NCBI GenBank assembly: GCA_910586595.1
Contig: CAJUJB010000038.1
Span: 1-26,624, forward strand
Source: an uncultured Muribaculaceae bacterium
GTDB taxonomy: Bacteria > Bacteroidota > Bacteroidia > Bacteroidales > Muribaculaceae
Direction of reading: 5' to 3'
Length of the DNA: 26,624 nucleotides
The notes under the pieces are model-generated. The model made no database searches and was not told where the DNA came from. It saw only the letters and a program-made list of their open reading frames with translations. A program made the position numbers and the translations under genes. Shown here one piece after another: positions 1 to 6,516 of the stretch. Each line of letters opens with the position of its first letter. Within the stretch, counting starts at the first letter, position 1.

Positions 1-615
1 CACATTGTTGTTGCCGTCCATAAACTCTTTGCCGTTGAGCAGCAACGACTCCACAAACTCGCCGTTTACCTTTATCTGTCCGTCGTCGTTGAGCTCTACG
101 CCGGGGAGCTGTGCGATGAGGGCGTCGAGCATCGATCCCTCCGCGAGCTGGAATGCGTCGGCATTATAGACCACCGTATCGCCCTTGTTGTAGAATTTGA
201 TCTTGGAGCTGGTGACTGTCACCTCCTTCAGCATGCGCGGGGCACGCTCGAGGTAGATGGTGGGTATTTCGCGGAATCTCTCGCGTTTGCCTATATTGGT
301 CACCGGGAAGCTGAAAGTAATCGATTTATAACCTTCACATCTGATGTCGAACACGTAGGTGGAATCTACTCGCGGCACCTTCAGATAGAAATTGGAGAGG
401 GTGTCGACTTCAAAGTGACGGTATGAAAAGCCTTGGTTGCAGGGGATGGTGTCGGCCACATTACCTGCCGAGTCTAAGGTGAGCACTATGGCATTGGTCA
501 GGTCGGTCTTGAAGGCAGCCTCCTTCACGCGACCCTGAAGCATCAAGGGAGTTTCCTCGGCGAATACCGGGAAAAGAACCAGTGCAAAGAGAAATGAGAA
601 AAAGAATTTTTTCAT
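1..615 (-). CDS. TonB-dependent receptor-like outer membrane protein, N-terminal part (cut by window edge)
   Basis: The 205 visible residues start at the ATG complementary to 613-615. A signal peptide (MKKFFFSFLFALVLFPVFA) is followed by a beta-rich domain of about 110 residues that resembles the carboxypeptidase-regulatory fold found in front of Bacteroidetes outer-membrane receptors. After that comes a plug-like segment: LKEVTVTSSKIKFYNKGDT, then LDALIAQLPGVELNDDGQI and a VNGEFVESLLLNGKEF block. This plug signature (EVTV..., LPGV...GQI.VNG) is typical of TonB-dependent receptors and of the related outer-membrane beta-barrel family in Bacteroidales. The barrel itself lies outside the window, so the substrate cannot be guessed. 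No SusD-like partner is visible on this side. The family assignment is fairly safe. Whether it is a true TonB-dependent transporter or only a plug-containing barrel protein is open. Confidence 0.72.
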   Translation of the reverse strand, partial: MKKFFFSFLFALVLFPVFAEETPLMLQGRVKEAAFKTDLTNAIVLTLDSAGNVADTIPCNQGFSYRHFEVDTLSNFYLKVPRVDSTYVFDIRCEGYKSITFSFPVTNIGKRERFREIPTIYLERAPRMLKEVTVTSSKIKFYNKGDTVVYNADAFQLAEGSMLDALIAQLPGVELNDDGQIKVNGEFVESLLLNGKEFMDGNNNV

Positions 616-675
616 GACATCAGTTGGATTAAGTGTCAGATTGTAGATTGGTCGGTCAATGTGTCTAAGTGCTGG

Positions 676-683
676 CAAAGTTA
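676..683 (-). promoter_or_regulatory. -7 box upstream of the receptor-like gene
   Basis: On the minus strand the bases read TAACTTTG, a perfect match to the Bacteroidetes -7 consensus TAnnTTTG, about 60 nt upstream of the start codon. No convincing -33 TTTG lies 19-20 bp further up; the sequence there is simply AT-rich. This is a partial promoter call. Confidence 0.45.
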
Positions 684-783
684 ATATTTTTTCATTAATA
701 TTTGATTAATAAGGGCGAAAAAATACGCTTGAGATTCACGGCTCTTTCATTTAAAATTCCGAGGGCAGTCAGAAAAATCTCTG

Positions 784-937
784 ACCATGTGCGGAACGGA
801 CGCAATCTCGATATTTAACGTTAACGCCAGAGGCCTGTCAGGAGAAAAGCAATGGAATAAAGACGGTTGCGTTGCTGATTGACAAGATAGACATTTCTGG
901 AAAGCTGGTGGCAGCGGACGCTATATCGATGTTTTAA
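784..937 (+). pseudogene. ISAs1-family transposase relic, frameshifted and truncated
   Basis: Two adjacent plus frames give consecutive pieces of one protein. The frame from 784 reads TMCGTDAISIFNVNARGLSGE. The frame from 842 reads EKSNGIKTVALLIDKIDISG followed by KLVAADAISMF and a TAA at 935-937. The KSNxI...LLIDKIDISGKLV.ADA order is the core of ISAs1-type DDE transposases (family pattern: DGKT, then KSNEI, LLD.LDI.G.IVT.DA). The expected DGKT is degraded to KSLT. A frameshift near 842-850 joins the two parts. Only about 50 codons survive of a gene that is normally several times longer, and no terminal repeats are evident. The remainder of the 616-1015 gap holds a -7 box, a weak hairpin and nothing else recognised. 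Confidence 0.72.
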
Positions 938-961
938 CCTACTTTTGAGGGATTATAACGA

Positions 962-994
962 CATTCGGGCAAACCGATAAAGTCTTCCCGAATG
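962..994 (-). terminator. Weak hairpin downstream of the toxin gene
   Basis: Arms CATTCGGG (962-969) and CCCGAATG (987-994) form a perfect 8-bp stem with a 17-nt loop, about 20 nt past the toxin stop codon. There is no clear U-run on either strand, so termination is only a possibility. The 8-mers GGATTATA (950-957) and TATAATCC (1017-1024) lie outside it and can also pair. Confidence 0.3.
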
Positions 995-1015
995 CGTAAG
1001 ATATTGTTGTTGAGG

Positions 1016-1468
1016 CTATAATCCATATTGAGCAAGATGCTCGGCACTTTCACGCGGACTCTGCTTGATTGTTCCGATTATCAGCTCGACATCGTACTCA
1101 TCAATCTCGCCCAGATAATTCCATTCGTTGAATTTCTGAGGATTGGCCCTCTTTAGTTGGACACAATCGACAAAAGAGTCATATCGCAAGAATGGATACT
1201 TGGACTGCTTTATGGGCATGTGGTACATCTTAATGTAGCCGGGAAGATTCTTATTGATTTGAGAATTGATGATGACGCCACCGTATGCTACTCCCTCAGA
1301 ATCAAAACCAAGTACGACAAAATATTTGTCTCTTGAAGTATCACCGGGCTTTGGCTTGATACCGTTTGCCTCGGTCATCGTGATTTCATAGACATCGCCG
1401 ACTTTAACTGTCCGGGTTGCTAACCGCGAAAGCTCATCTTCATTGAGGGCATCTGAAATTTTCATCAT
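1016..1468 (-). CDS. Putative toxin partner of a Panacea antitoxin (SH3-barrel, MazF/PemK-like look)
   Basis: This is a 150-residue cytosolic protein with no signal peptide. Residues 20-75 contain VKVGDVYEIT, then RDKYFVVLGF and YGGVIINSQIN, followed at 93-106 by FLRYDSFVDCVQLK. This arrangement (xKxGDVY..., a variable loop, K.FVVLG, then G.IINS) recalls the small SH3-like barrel of MazF/PemK toxins, but no catalytic residues can be assigned, so the activity is inferred. The gene directly follows and overlaps the Panacea-domain gene by 4 nt (ATGA at 1468-1465), the usual antitoxin-first order of Panacea pairs. Two consecutive ATG codons (1468, 1465) are possible starts. GC content is lower than in flanking genes. 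Alternatives are a Panacea-linked protein of another fold or an inactive partner. Confidence 0.6.
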   Translation of the reverse strand: MMKISDALNEDELSRLATRTVKVGDVYEITMTEANGIKPKPGDTSRDKYFVVLGFDSEGVAYGGVIINSQINKNLPGYIKMYHMPIKQSKYPFLRYDSFVDCVQLKRANPQKFNEWNYLGEIDEYDVELIIGTIKQSPRESAEHLAQYGL

Positions 1469-2016
1469 TTGAGTGCCGCTTCAATTTGCATCTGCTCTTC
1501 AATATACTCCAACATGGCTTCATCGGCATTCATAACCTTAGCCATGGATATTGGAGAAATCACATTGGTGCCATGTACGCGCCTGTTAGCCTCATCCCAT
1601 GCCGCGTCATGCGATTTTCTCATGAGCTGTCCAAAAGTCATGGATTCATGCTCCATGATGGACTGATCCAAAGCATCAATCTCCGACTTTGAAAGAAAAT
1701 CAACATTAGCATCTCTCTTGGGAAGAAGCACGTTTGGCGCATCTTCTCCTGCAAACTGAACCACTTCCGATAATTCCTCTGAAAGCTTCATACGCGAGTT
1801 CCCAAGTTCTTTTACCGCATCATAGAGATGGGTGGGAACTGGGCCATATTTCAGCGCGCAAAACTCATCGGGCACGATGCCACTGCCCCATTTTGCAAGA
1901 TGGTTCATCTCGGCAAAATAGAGAATTTTGAAAACATGGTAGAAATCAGCTCCACCAGTTTTGCAAAGAATATACAGAACCAACTCTGTAAGTTTCTTGC
2001 TATCAAAATTCGTCAT
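1465..2016 (-). CDS. Panacea-domain (DUF4065, SocA-like) antitoxin
   Basis: This is a 183-residue protein. Residues 26-145 carry the DUF4065/Panacea hallmarks: YHVFKILYFAEMNHL (26-40), EFCALKYGPVPTHLYDAVKE (51-70) and SHDAAWDEAN (135-144). Panacea domains act as antitoxins for many unrelated toxins and are related to the proteolysis adaptor SocA. The gene stands first in a two-gene operon, and its stop overlaps the start of the putative toxin, which fits translational coupling with excess antitoxin. A strong promoter lies 59 nt upstream with a 12-bp palindrome in its spacer, a plausible site for autoregulation. Sampled GC content (38% and 45% in 60-base blocks at 1501 and 1681) is well below the upstream gene (65% at 2821). 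The neighbouring transposase relic fits recent acquisition. Confidence 0.85.
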   Translation of the reverse strand: MTNFDSKKLTELVLYILCKTGGADFYHVFKILYFAEMNHLAKWGSGIVPDEFCALKYGPVPTHLYDAVKELGNSRMKLSEELSEVVQFAGEDAPNVLLPKRDANVDFLSKSEIDALDQSIMEHESMTFGQLMRKSHDAAWDEANRRVHGTNVISPISMAKVMNADEAMLEYIEEQMQIEAALK

Positions 2017-2074
2017 TGGCGTTTGTCCTTTCTTAATCTAACGTATGAATTTCTACTGCGGTTTATTTATTCTG

Positions 2075-2106
2075 CAAATATACAAAATATTTTGCACACC
2101 ACAAAA
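2075..2106 (-). promoter_or_regulatory. Promoter of the toxin-antitoxin pair with palindromic spacer
   Basis: Read on the minus strand, -33 TTTTG (2106-2102) and -7 TATATTTG (2082-2075) are separated by exactly 19 bp, matching the Bacteroidetes consensus. The spacer contains the perfect 12-bp palindrome CAAAATATTTTG (2083-2094). Its position between the two promoter boxes is where a repressor would block polymerase, so it is a candidate operator. It is AT-rich, so chance is not excluded. Confidence 0.72.
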
Positions 2107-2190
2107 TCGGCTCAAAACTACGGTTTTACAAGATAATCTCTTGGCCAAGCCATCATACGTGCTGCAAACCGCTTGGCATCCTTTTGACAG

Positions 2191-2245
2191 TATAATCCGG
2201 GCAGGCATTTCGACGGACGCCGTCGAAATGCCTGCCCGGATTATA
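2191..2245. repeat. Perfect 26-bp inverted repeat (long hairpin)
   Basis: Arms at 2191-2216 and 2220-2245 are exactly complementary with a 3-nt loop (ACG). The outer ends are TATAATCC and GGATTATA, and the core contains GGGCAGGCATTTCGACGG. It lies 20 nt beyond the acyl-CoA synthetase stop and 85 nt upstream of the toxin-antitoxin promoter. It may end the synthetase transcript, although no U-run follows on either strand. The length and perfection are also typical of a dispersed extragenic palindrome or of a mobile-element end. A second, shorter hairpin (GCCAAGC 2144-2150 with GCTTGGC 2171-2177) lies alongside. Confidence 0.8.
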
Positions 2246-2264
2246 CTTCTTAATGTCTTAGGTT

Positions 2265-3935
2265 TTATTCCGGATTGTTTCGGCTCTTGTAAGGCTGGCG
2301 GAGGGCTACGCGGCGTATTTTTCCGCTGATGGTCTTAGGGAGCTCGTCGACGTACTCTATGATGCGGGGATATTTGTAAGGGGCGGTGGCGTGCTTCACA
2401 AAATCCTGGATTTCCTTGGTGAGCAGTGCCTTGTCGTGTCCGTGATATTCAGGTGCAAGGACAACCGTAGCCTTGATCACCTGGCCGCGGATTTCGTCGG
2501 GCACACCGGTAACGGCGCATTCGACAACCGCCGGATGTTTCATGAGGGCACTTTCCACCTCAAACGGGCCGATGCGGTAGCCCGACGACTTGATGACGTC
2601 GTCGGTGCGGCCAACAAACCAATAGTAACCGTCTTTGTCGCGCACGGCCACATCGCCCGTGTGGTAGAGGCCGTCGTGCATGGCTTCGGCAGTGAGCTGC
2701 GGGTCGTCAAGATATTCGCGGAATAGGCCGGTGGGGCGCTCGCGGTCGATGTGGATTACAATCTCACCTTCTTCGCCATCTGCCACGGTGTGCCCGTCGG
2801 CATCTACGAGGTCGATGTCATAGAGCGGGCCTTTCTTTCCCATCGAGCCCGGGCGCGGCTCTACCCACGGATATGTGCCCACGGTGAGGGTTGTTTCGGT
2901 CTGGCCGAAGCCCTCCATAAGAGAGAGGCCTGTGAGTGCCTTCCAATCCTCGAACACCGATGGGTTGAGGGCCTCGCCGGCTATGGTGCAGTAACGCAGG
3001 GCCGAGAGGTTGTATTTACTTACGTCTTCGCGTATGAGGAAGCGGAATACGGTAGGCGGCGCGCAGAATGAGGTGATATGATTCTCGCTGAGTATGCGGA
3101 GAATGTCGGCTGGCACAAATTTATCGTAGTGGTATACAAATACGTCTGCGCCGGCTATCCACTGGCCGTATAGCTTGCCCCATACGGCTTTGCCCCAGCC
3201 TGTGTCGGCCAGTGTTAGGTGACGGCTGCGCTCGTCGAGATTGTGCCAGCAGCTGGCGGTGATTATGTGTCCGAGCGGATATGTGAAGTCGTGGGCCACC
3301 ATCTTGGGCTCGCCGGTTGTGCCGGAGGTGAAGTAGAGCAGCGATATGTCGGTGTTGGTGTTCACGTGCGCGGGTCGCACAAATGGCGCGGCTGCCGCCA
3401 TGCCTGCGTCAAAGTCATGCCATCCTTCAGGCACACAGGGGCCTGTGGAGATGAGGGCTTGGACCGACGGGCTCTCGGCCATGGCCTCGTCGATATGCTG
3501 TATCATCTCTTCTTCGCCTGCGGCAACGATGGCTTTGATATGGGCTTTGTTGCAGCGGTATACGATGTCGTGGGGTGTGAGAAGATGGGTGGCTGGAATG
3601 GCCACGGCGCCTAGCTTGTGCAGGGCTATTATCGAGAACCAGAACTGGTAGCGGCGTTTGAGCATGAGCATCACGCGGTCGCCCCGGCCTATGCCGAGCG
3701 AGGCGAAGAACGATGCCGTGCGGTCGGTGGCCTCCTTCATCTCAGCGAACGTGAAAGAGCGGTGTGCGCCGTGGCTGTCGGTCCATGTAAGGCATATTTT
3801 GTCAGGGGCTTCAGCAGCCCAGACATCCACCACATCATAGCCGAAATTGAAGTTCTCCGGCACAATGAGGTGGAAGTGTTTCATGAAGTCGTCGTAAGAT
3901 GCAAACCTTGTCTGCTTTAAAAATCTTTCAAGCAT
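2265..3935 (-). CDS. AMP-forming acyl-CoA synthetase (medium-chain/acetyl type)
   Basis: This 556-residue ANL-superfamily enzyme activates a carboxylic acid with ATP to an acyl-AMP and then transfers it to CoA. All signature blocks are present: the P-loop TSGTTGEPK (203-211), GFGQTE (342-347), YHTGD (424-428), the hinge GRTDDVIKSSGYRIGPFEVE (442-461) and the C-terminal PKTISGKIRR (533-542) with catalytic Lys539. Length and the TGWGKAVWG block fit the medium-chain acyl-CoA synthetase group rather than long-chain enzymes. The reading frame is open up to 4007, but the ATG at 3935 is chosen because a strong promoter (3965-3995) lies inside the longer version and the homologous protein would begin MLERFLKQTRF. 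It is a single gene, divergent from the MazG-like gene. The exact substrate (acetate, propionate, medium-chain acid) cannot be read from sequence. Confidence 0.9.
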   Translation of the reverse strand: MLERFLKQTRFASYDDFMKHFHLIVPENFNFGYDVVDVWAAEAPDKICLTWTDSHGAHRSFTFAEMKEATDRTASFFASLGIGRGDRVMLMLKRRYQFWFSIIALHKLGAVAIPATHLLTPHDIVYRCNKAHIKAIVAAGEEEMIQHIDEAMAESPSVQALISTGPCVPEGWHDFDAGMAAAAPFVRPAHVNTNTDISLLYFTSGTTGEPKMVAHDFTYPLGHIITASCWHNLDERSRHLTLADTGWGKAVWGKLYGQWIAGADVFVYHYDKFVPADILRILSENHITSFCAPPTVFRFLIREDVSKYNLSALRYCTIAGEALNPSVFEDWKALTGLSLMEGFGQTETTLTVGTYPWVEPRPGSMGKKGPLYDIDLVDADGHTVADGEEGEIVIHIDRERPTGLFREYLDDPQLTAEAMHDGLYHTGDVAVRDKDGYYWFVGRTDDVIKSSGYRIGPFEVESALMKHPAVVECAVTGVPDEIRGQVIKATVVLAPEYHGHDKALLTKEIQDFVKHATAPYKYPRIIEYVDELPKTISGKIRRVALRQPYKSRNNPE

Positions 3936-3964
3936 ATAATCAACAATTAAGTGTATGTAGGCTG

Positions 3965-3995
3965 CAAATTTAAGCAAAATATCTTTGCGGACAAG
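3965..3995 (-). promoter_or_regulatory. Promoter of the acyl-CoA synthetase gene
   Basis: On the minus strand, CTTG (3995-3992) and TAAATTTG (3972-3965) are spaced by 19 bp. The predicted transcription start near 3958 lies downstream of the 4007 ATG and about 23 nt upstream of the 3935 ATG. It therefore decides the start codon of this gene. Confidence 0.72.
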
Positions 3996-4185
3996 AAAAT
4001 AATTCACTTATTGCCGGTGGACGTGTTGATTAATTCAAATGAAAGATAGGCGGCAGATCGACATCTCACAGCCCTTTGGAGTCAGAAGAGAGACCTGATT
4101 CCGAGCCTTACTTCCTCCTACGGTAAGTGTGGGCGGAAGAGGTTGGTATTTTTTTCATTATTTACTCAGATTCGGGAATATTTTG

Positions 4186-4193
4186 TAAATTTG
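4186..4193 (+). promoter_or_regulatory. -7 box of the MazG-deoC run, touching the start codon
   Basis: TAAATTTG matches the -7 consensus perfectly and ends only 6 nt before the ATG at 4200. The -33 region is weak (TTTA at 4161-4164, 21-bp spacing). If it is used as drawn, the mRNA would begin at or next to the ATG, giving a leaderless message or initiation at the next ATG (4221). Confidence 0.58.
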
Positions 4194-4199
4194 CAGTCT

Positions 4200-4544
4200 A
4201 TGACAGATCTACAGCATGATATGACACTGCGCCAGGCGCAGGCGACGGTCGACGAATGGATACGCACCACCGGTGTGCGCTATTTCTCGCCGCTCACCAA
4301 CATGGCCGTGCTTACCGAGGAGGTGGGCGAGGTGGCCAGGGTAATGGCCCGTAAATATGGCGACCAGTCGTGCAAAGCGGGAGAAAATCTCGACCTTGCC
4401 GATGAGCTTGCCGACGTGCTGTGGGTGGTGATGGCTCTGGCCAATCAGACCGGCACAGACCTCACCGAGGCTTTCGTCAACAATCTTGAGAAGAAAAACG
4501 TTAGGGATTGCAGAAGACATAAGGACAATCCCAAATTACATTAA
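4200..4544 (+). CDS. MazG-like nucleotide pyrophosphohydrolase
   Basis: This 114-residue protein belongs to the all-alpha NTP pyrophosphatase (MazG-like) superfamily, which hydrolyses nucleoside triphosphates to the monophosphate plus pyrophosphate and cleans the nucleotide pool. The key Mg-binding pattern is visible: EEVGEVARVMAR (39-50, the EExxE motif) followed by LADELADVLWVVMALANQTG (67-86, the ExxD part). A tail with KKNVRDCRRHKDNPKLH ends the protein. The start at 4200 (MTDLQHDMTLRQAQ) removes 19 upstream codons that would overlap the promoter. A second start at 4221 (MTLRQAQATVDEW) matches the usual N-terminus even better. It lies 21 nt before deoC, so the two are probably co-transcribed. 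Both handle nucleotide or deoxynucleoside breakdown products. Confidence 0.87.
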   Translation: MTDLQHDMTLRQAQATVDEWIRTTGVRYFSPLTNMAVLTEEVGEVARVMARKYGDQSCKAGENLDLADELADVLWVVMALANQTGTDLTEAFVNNLEKKNVRDCRRHKDNPKLH

Positions 4545-4565
4545 CCAGCAAAAACACAAACTGTC

Positions 4566-5465
4566 ATGACAGAAAACATCCAGCCCGACAAATATACTCA
4601 GGCTATAGCCGAGAGCCATGTCGTAGAAGACGACGCAAAGGTGGCAGAAGCCGTGAAGAAAATTCTCGACGAGCACTTCGAGGAGAATAACAACACTGAG
4701 GTATACAAATTCCTCTTCAACACTATCGACCTTACCACACTTCGTGCCATCGACTCTCCTTCATCGGTTGCCCGCTTCACCGAGGCCGTCAACAACTTCG
4801 AGGAGCTTTTCCCCTCGCTGCCCAATGTAGCTGCCATCTGCGTTTATCCTAACTTCGCATCTGTAGTCCGCACGGTGCTCGAGGTAAGCTCAGTGAAGCT
4901 CGCTTGTGTGTCGGGCGCGTTCCCCTCGAGCCAGTCGTTCGAGGAGGTGAAGATTGCCGAGACCTCGCTGGCTGTAGCTAACGGTGCCGATGAAATCGAC
5001 ATTGTGTTCAACCTCGGCTATTTCTTCGACAACGACTATGAGTCGGTATGCGACGAAATCACTGAGCAGAAAGAAGCCTGCCGCGACGCACGTCTGAAGG
5101 TAATTCTCGAGACCGGAGCCCTCAAGACCGCACGCAACATCAAGGCCGCTTCGGTTCTCTCGCTCTATTCAGGCGCCGACTTCCTCAAGACCTCGACCGG
5201 CAAGGAATATCCCGGTGCGAGCCTGGAAGCCGCATACATCATGGCCCAGTGCATCAAGGAGTACTACGAGAAGACCGGCAACCGCGTGGGCTTCAAGGCT
5301 TCGGGCGGCGTACGCACCGCAGAAGACGCCGTGAAGTATTACACCGTGATCAAAGAGGTGCTCGGCGAAGAATGGCTTACCAACGAATACTTCCGTATCG
5401 GTGCGTCGAGCCTTGCCAATTCGCTGCTTGCAAGCATCGTTGGCCATGAGGTGAAGCACTTCTGA
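4566..5465 (+). CDS. deoC: Deoxyribose-phosphate aldolase DeoC
   Basis: This is a 299-residue class I aldolase that splits 2-deoxyribose-5-phosphate to glyceraldehyde-3-phosphate and acetaldehyde in deoxynucleoside catabolism. The Schiff-base lysine is in FLKTSTGK (Lys208) and the relay lysine in VGFKASGGVRT (Lys244). ADEIDIVFNLG (141-151) carries the conserved acidic residue (Asp145). The protein is longer than the short bacterial form because of an N-terminal region of about 45 residues before KFLFNTIDLTTL, which is common in Bacteroidetes and in the E. coli-like class. It follows the MazG-like gene by 21 nt with no separate promoter seen, and it ends 38 nt before the GYF/CD225 gene. Confidence is high. 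Confidence 0.95.
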   Translation: MTENIQPDKYTQAIAESHVVEDDAKVAEAVKKILDEHFEENNNTEVYKFLFNTIDLTTLRAIDSPSSVARFTEAVNNFEELFPSLPNVAAICVYPNFASVVRTVLEVSSVKLACVSGAFPSSQSFEEVKIAETSLAVANGADEIDIVFNLGYFFDNDYESVCDEITEQKEACRDARLKVILETGALKTARNIKAASVLSLYSGADFLKTSTGKEYPGASLEAAYIMAQCIKEYYEKTGNRVGFKASGGVRTAEDAVKYYTVIKEVLGEEWLTNEYFRIGASSLANSLLASIVGHEVKHF

Positions 5466-5503
5466 TACGCAACTCTTTAACCTATTGAAAAAACGCAGCA
5501 AAG

Positions 5504-6130
5504 ATGAAAATATGGATTTATGTCGGAGGCCGTCAGGAAGGCCCTTATACGCTTGAGGAACTTCTCGACAAGCCGATCGACGCAAATACTAAGGTATGGT
5601 TCGAAGGCCTTCCGAAGTGGTATCCTGCGGGCTATCTCGATGAGATGAAGCCTCTGCTCGACGGCTCGCTCGCCCGTGAGGTGGCAGCTAAAAAAGCTTC
5701 TGAAGAGGAGGCTGCCGTGAAGCATGAGGAACCCGAGGCCGAAGTCTCGGATGATCGCGAAACGCAGACAGCTGCAGAAGAGGCCGCAGAAGAGACAGCG
5801 GAGGAGACCGTAGAGGAAACCGTGATTGAAGAGGTGGTAGAGGAGCCTGTATCGAAGTATGCTCCCGGCCGACGATTCAACCGCCGTAATCTCCCCGACG
5901 AACCTTGCCCGCCGACCTATCTCGGCTGGACCATATTTCTCACCGTATGCTGCTGTTCTCCTGTCAGTCTGGCCGGCCTGATTGCCTCAATCTGTGTGTC
6001 GAGTTTCTACACCGGAGGCAATGTGGAGAAGGCCCGCAAGGCTTCTGAGATAGCCTGCTGGCTGGTTATGATCTCGTTTGCGCTCGGTATCATTCCGGTG
6101 ATGCTGATGAGCTCGTTCTACGGCAACTGA
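5504..6130 (+). CDS. GYF_2 plus CD225/dispanin membrane protein
   Basis: This 208-residue protein has three parts. Residues 1-50 form a GYF_2 domain (WIYVGGRQEGPYTLEELL, then VWFEGLPKWYPAG), a small binding fold for proline-rich or C-terminal peptides. Residues 60-120 are a highly acidic low-complexity linker of repeated AEE/EET units. Residues 134-205 form a CD225 (dispanin) region with two membrane helices (about 138-164 and 183-203) around the conserved FYTGGNVEKARKAS loop and a CCC cluster after the first helix. CD225 proteins are small re-entrant/transmembrane proteins. In bacteria the role is unknown, and fusion to GYF_2 is a recurring Bacteroidetes layout. It sits 38 nt after deoC and just before a DUF2752 gene, which often accompanies CD225 or TM2 proteins. 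Confidence 0.85.
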   Translation: MKIWIYVGGRQEGPYTLEELLDKPIDANTKVWFEGLPKWYPAGYLDEMKPLLDGSLAREVAAKKASEEEAAVKHEEPEAEVSDDRETQTAAEEAAEETAEETVEETVIEEVVEEPVSKYAPGRRFNRRNLPDEPCPPTYLGWTIFLTVCCCSPVSLAGLIASICVSSFYTGGNVEKARKASEIACWLVMISFALGIIPVMLMSSFYGN

Positions 6131-6156
6131 TATTGAAGACACCACAATATTCGCGT

Positions 6157-6516
6157 ATGGCGACAACTGCGGCTGCTGCGGCCGTGGTTGTCGCCATTGT
6201 GTTTGCGGGCTTGTTTTACTATACGGTTGATCCAGAGTCGGGATGGATGCCGCGCTGTGCCTTCAAGGCTTTCACCGGGTATGACTGCCCTGGTTGTGGC
6301 TTCCAGAGGGCGCTGCATGCTTTGTTGCATGGCGACGTGGCCGATGCATGGCGCTATAATGCCTTCGCCTTTTTCGCAGTGCCGGGTGGCATATATTACA
6401 TAATAGTTGAGGCCGGTCGACGCCGCTGGCCGCATCTGCATGCCGCGTCGGTCAATCCATGGGTGATCGGAGCGGTGGCAGTTGGAATCGTAGGGTGGTG
6501 GATTCTGAGAAATTAA
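6157..6516 (+). CDS. DUF2752 membrane protein
   Basis: This is a 119-residue protein from the ATG at 6157; a TTG at 6133 would add eight residues (KTPQYSR after the initiator) and also fits. DUF2752 is recognised by RCAFKAFTGYDCPGCGFQRALHALLHGD (residues about 33-60), especially the paired cysteines of DCPGCG followed by the QRAL helix, and by the following AWRYNAFAF. One helix precedes this motif and two hydrophobic stretches follow. The function of the family is unknown. The gene lies 2-26 nt behind the GYF/CD225 gene, the usual pairing, so the two probably work together in the inner membrane. Its TAA overlaps the stop of the convergent glycosyltransferase by 4 nt. Confidence 0.85.
   Translation: MATTAAAAAVVVAIVFAGLFYYTVDPESGWMPRCAFKAFTGYDCPGCGFQRALHALLHGDVADAWRYNAFAFFAVPGGIYYIIVEAGRRRWPHLHAASVNPWVIGAVAVGIVGWWILRN

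Noticed and set aside
3936..4007. N-terminal extension of the acyl-CoA synthetase
   Set aside because: The -33 and -7 boxes lie inside this stretch, and the added residues do not resemble the family.
4021..4140. Start-less minus-strand open stretch (contains LLTPKGCEMSICRLSF)
   Set aside because: It looks mildly protein-like, but there is no start codon, no family was recognised, and it lies in a divergent promoter region.
5765..5860. Tandem repeat in the GYF/CD225 gene
   Set aside because: The GAG/GAA-rich stretch encodes the acidic AEE/EET linker; it is low-complexity coding sequence, not a separate DNA element.
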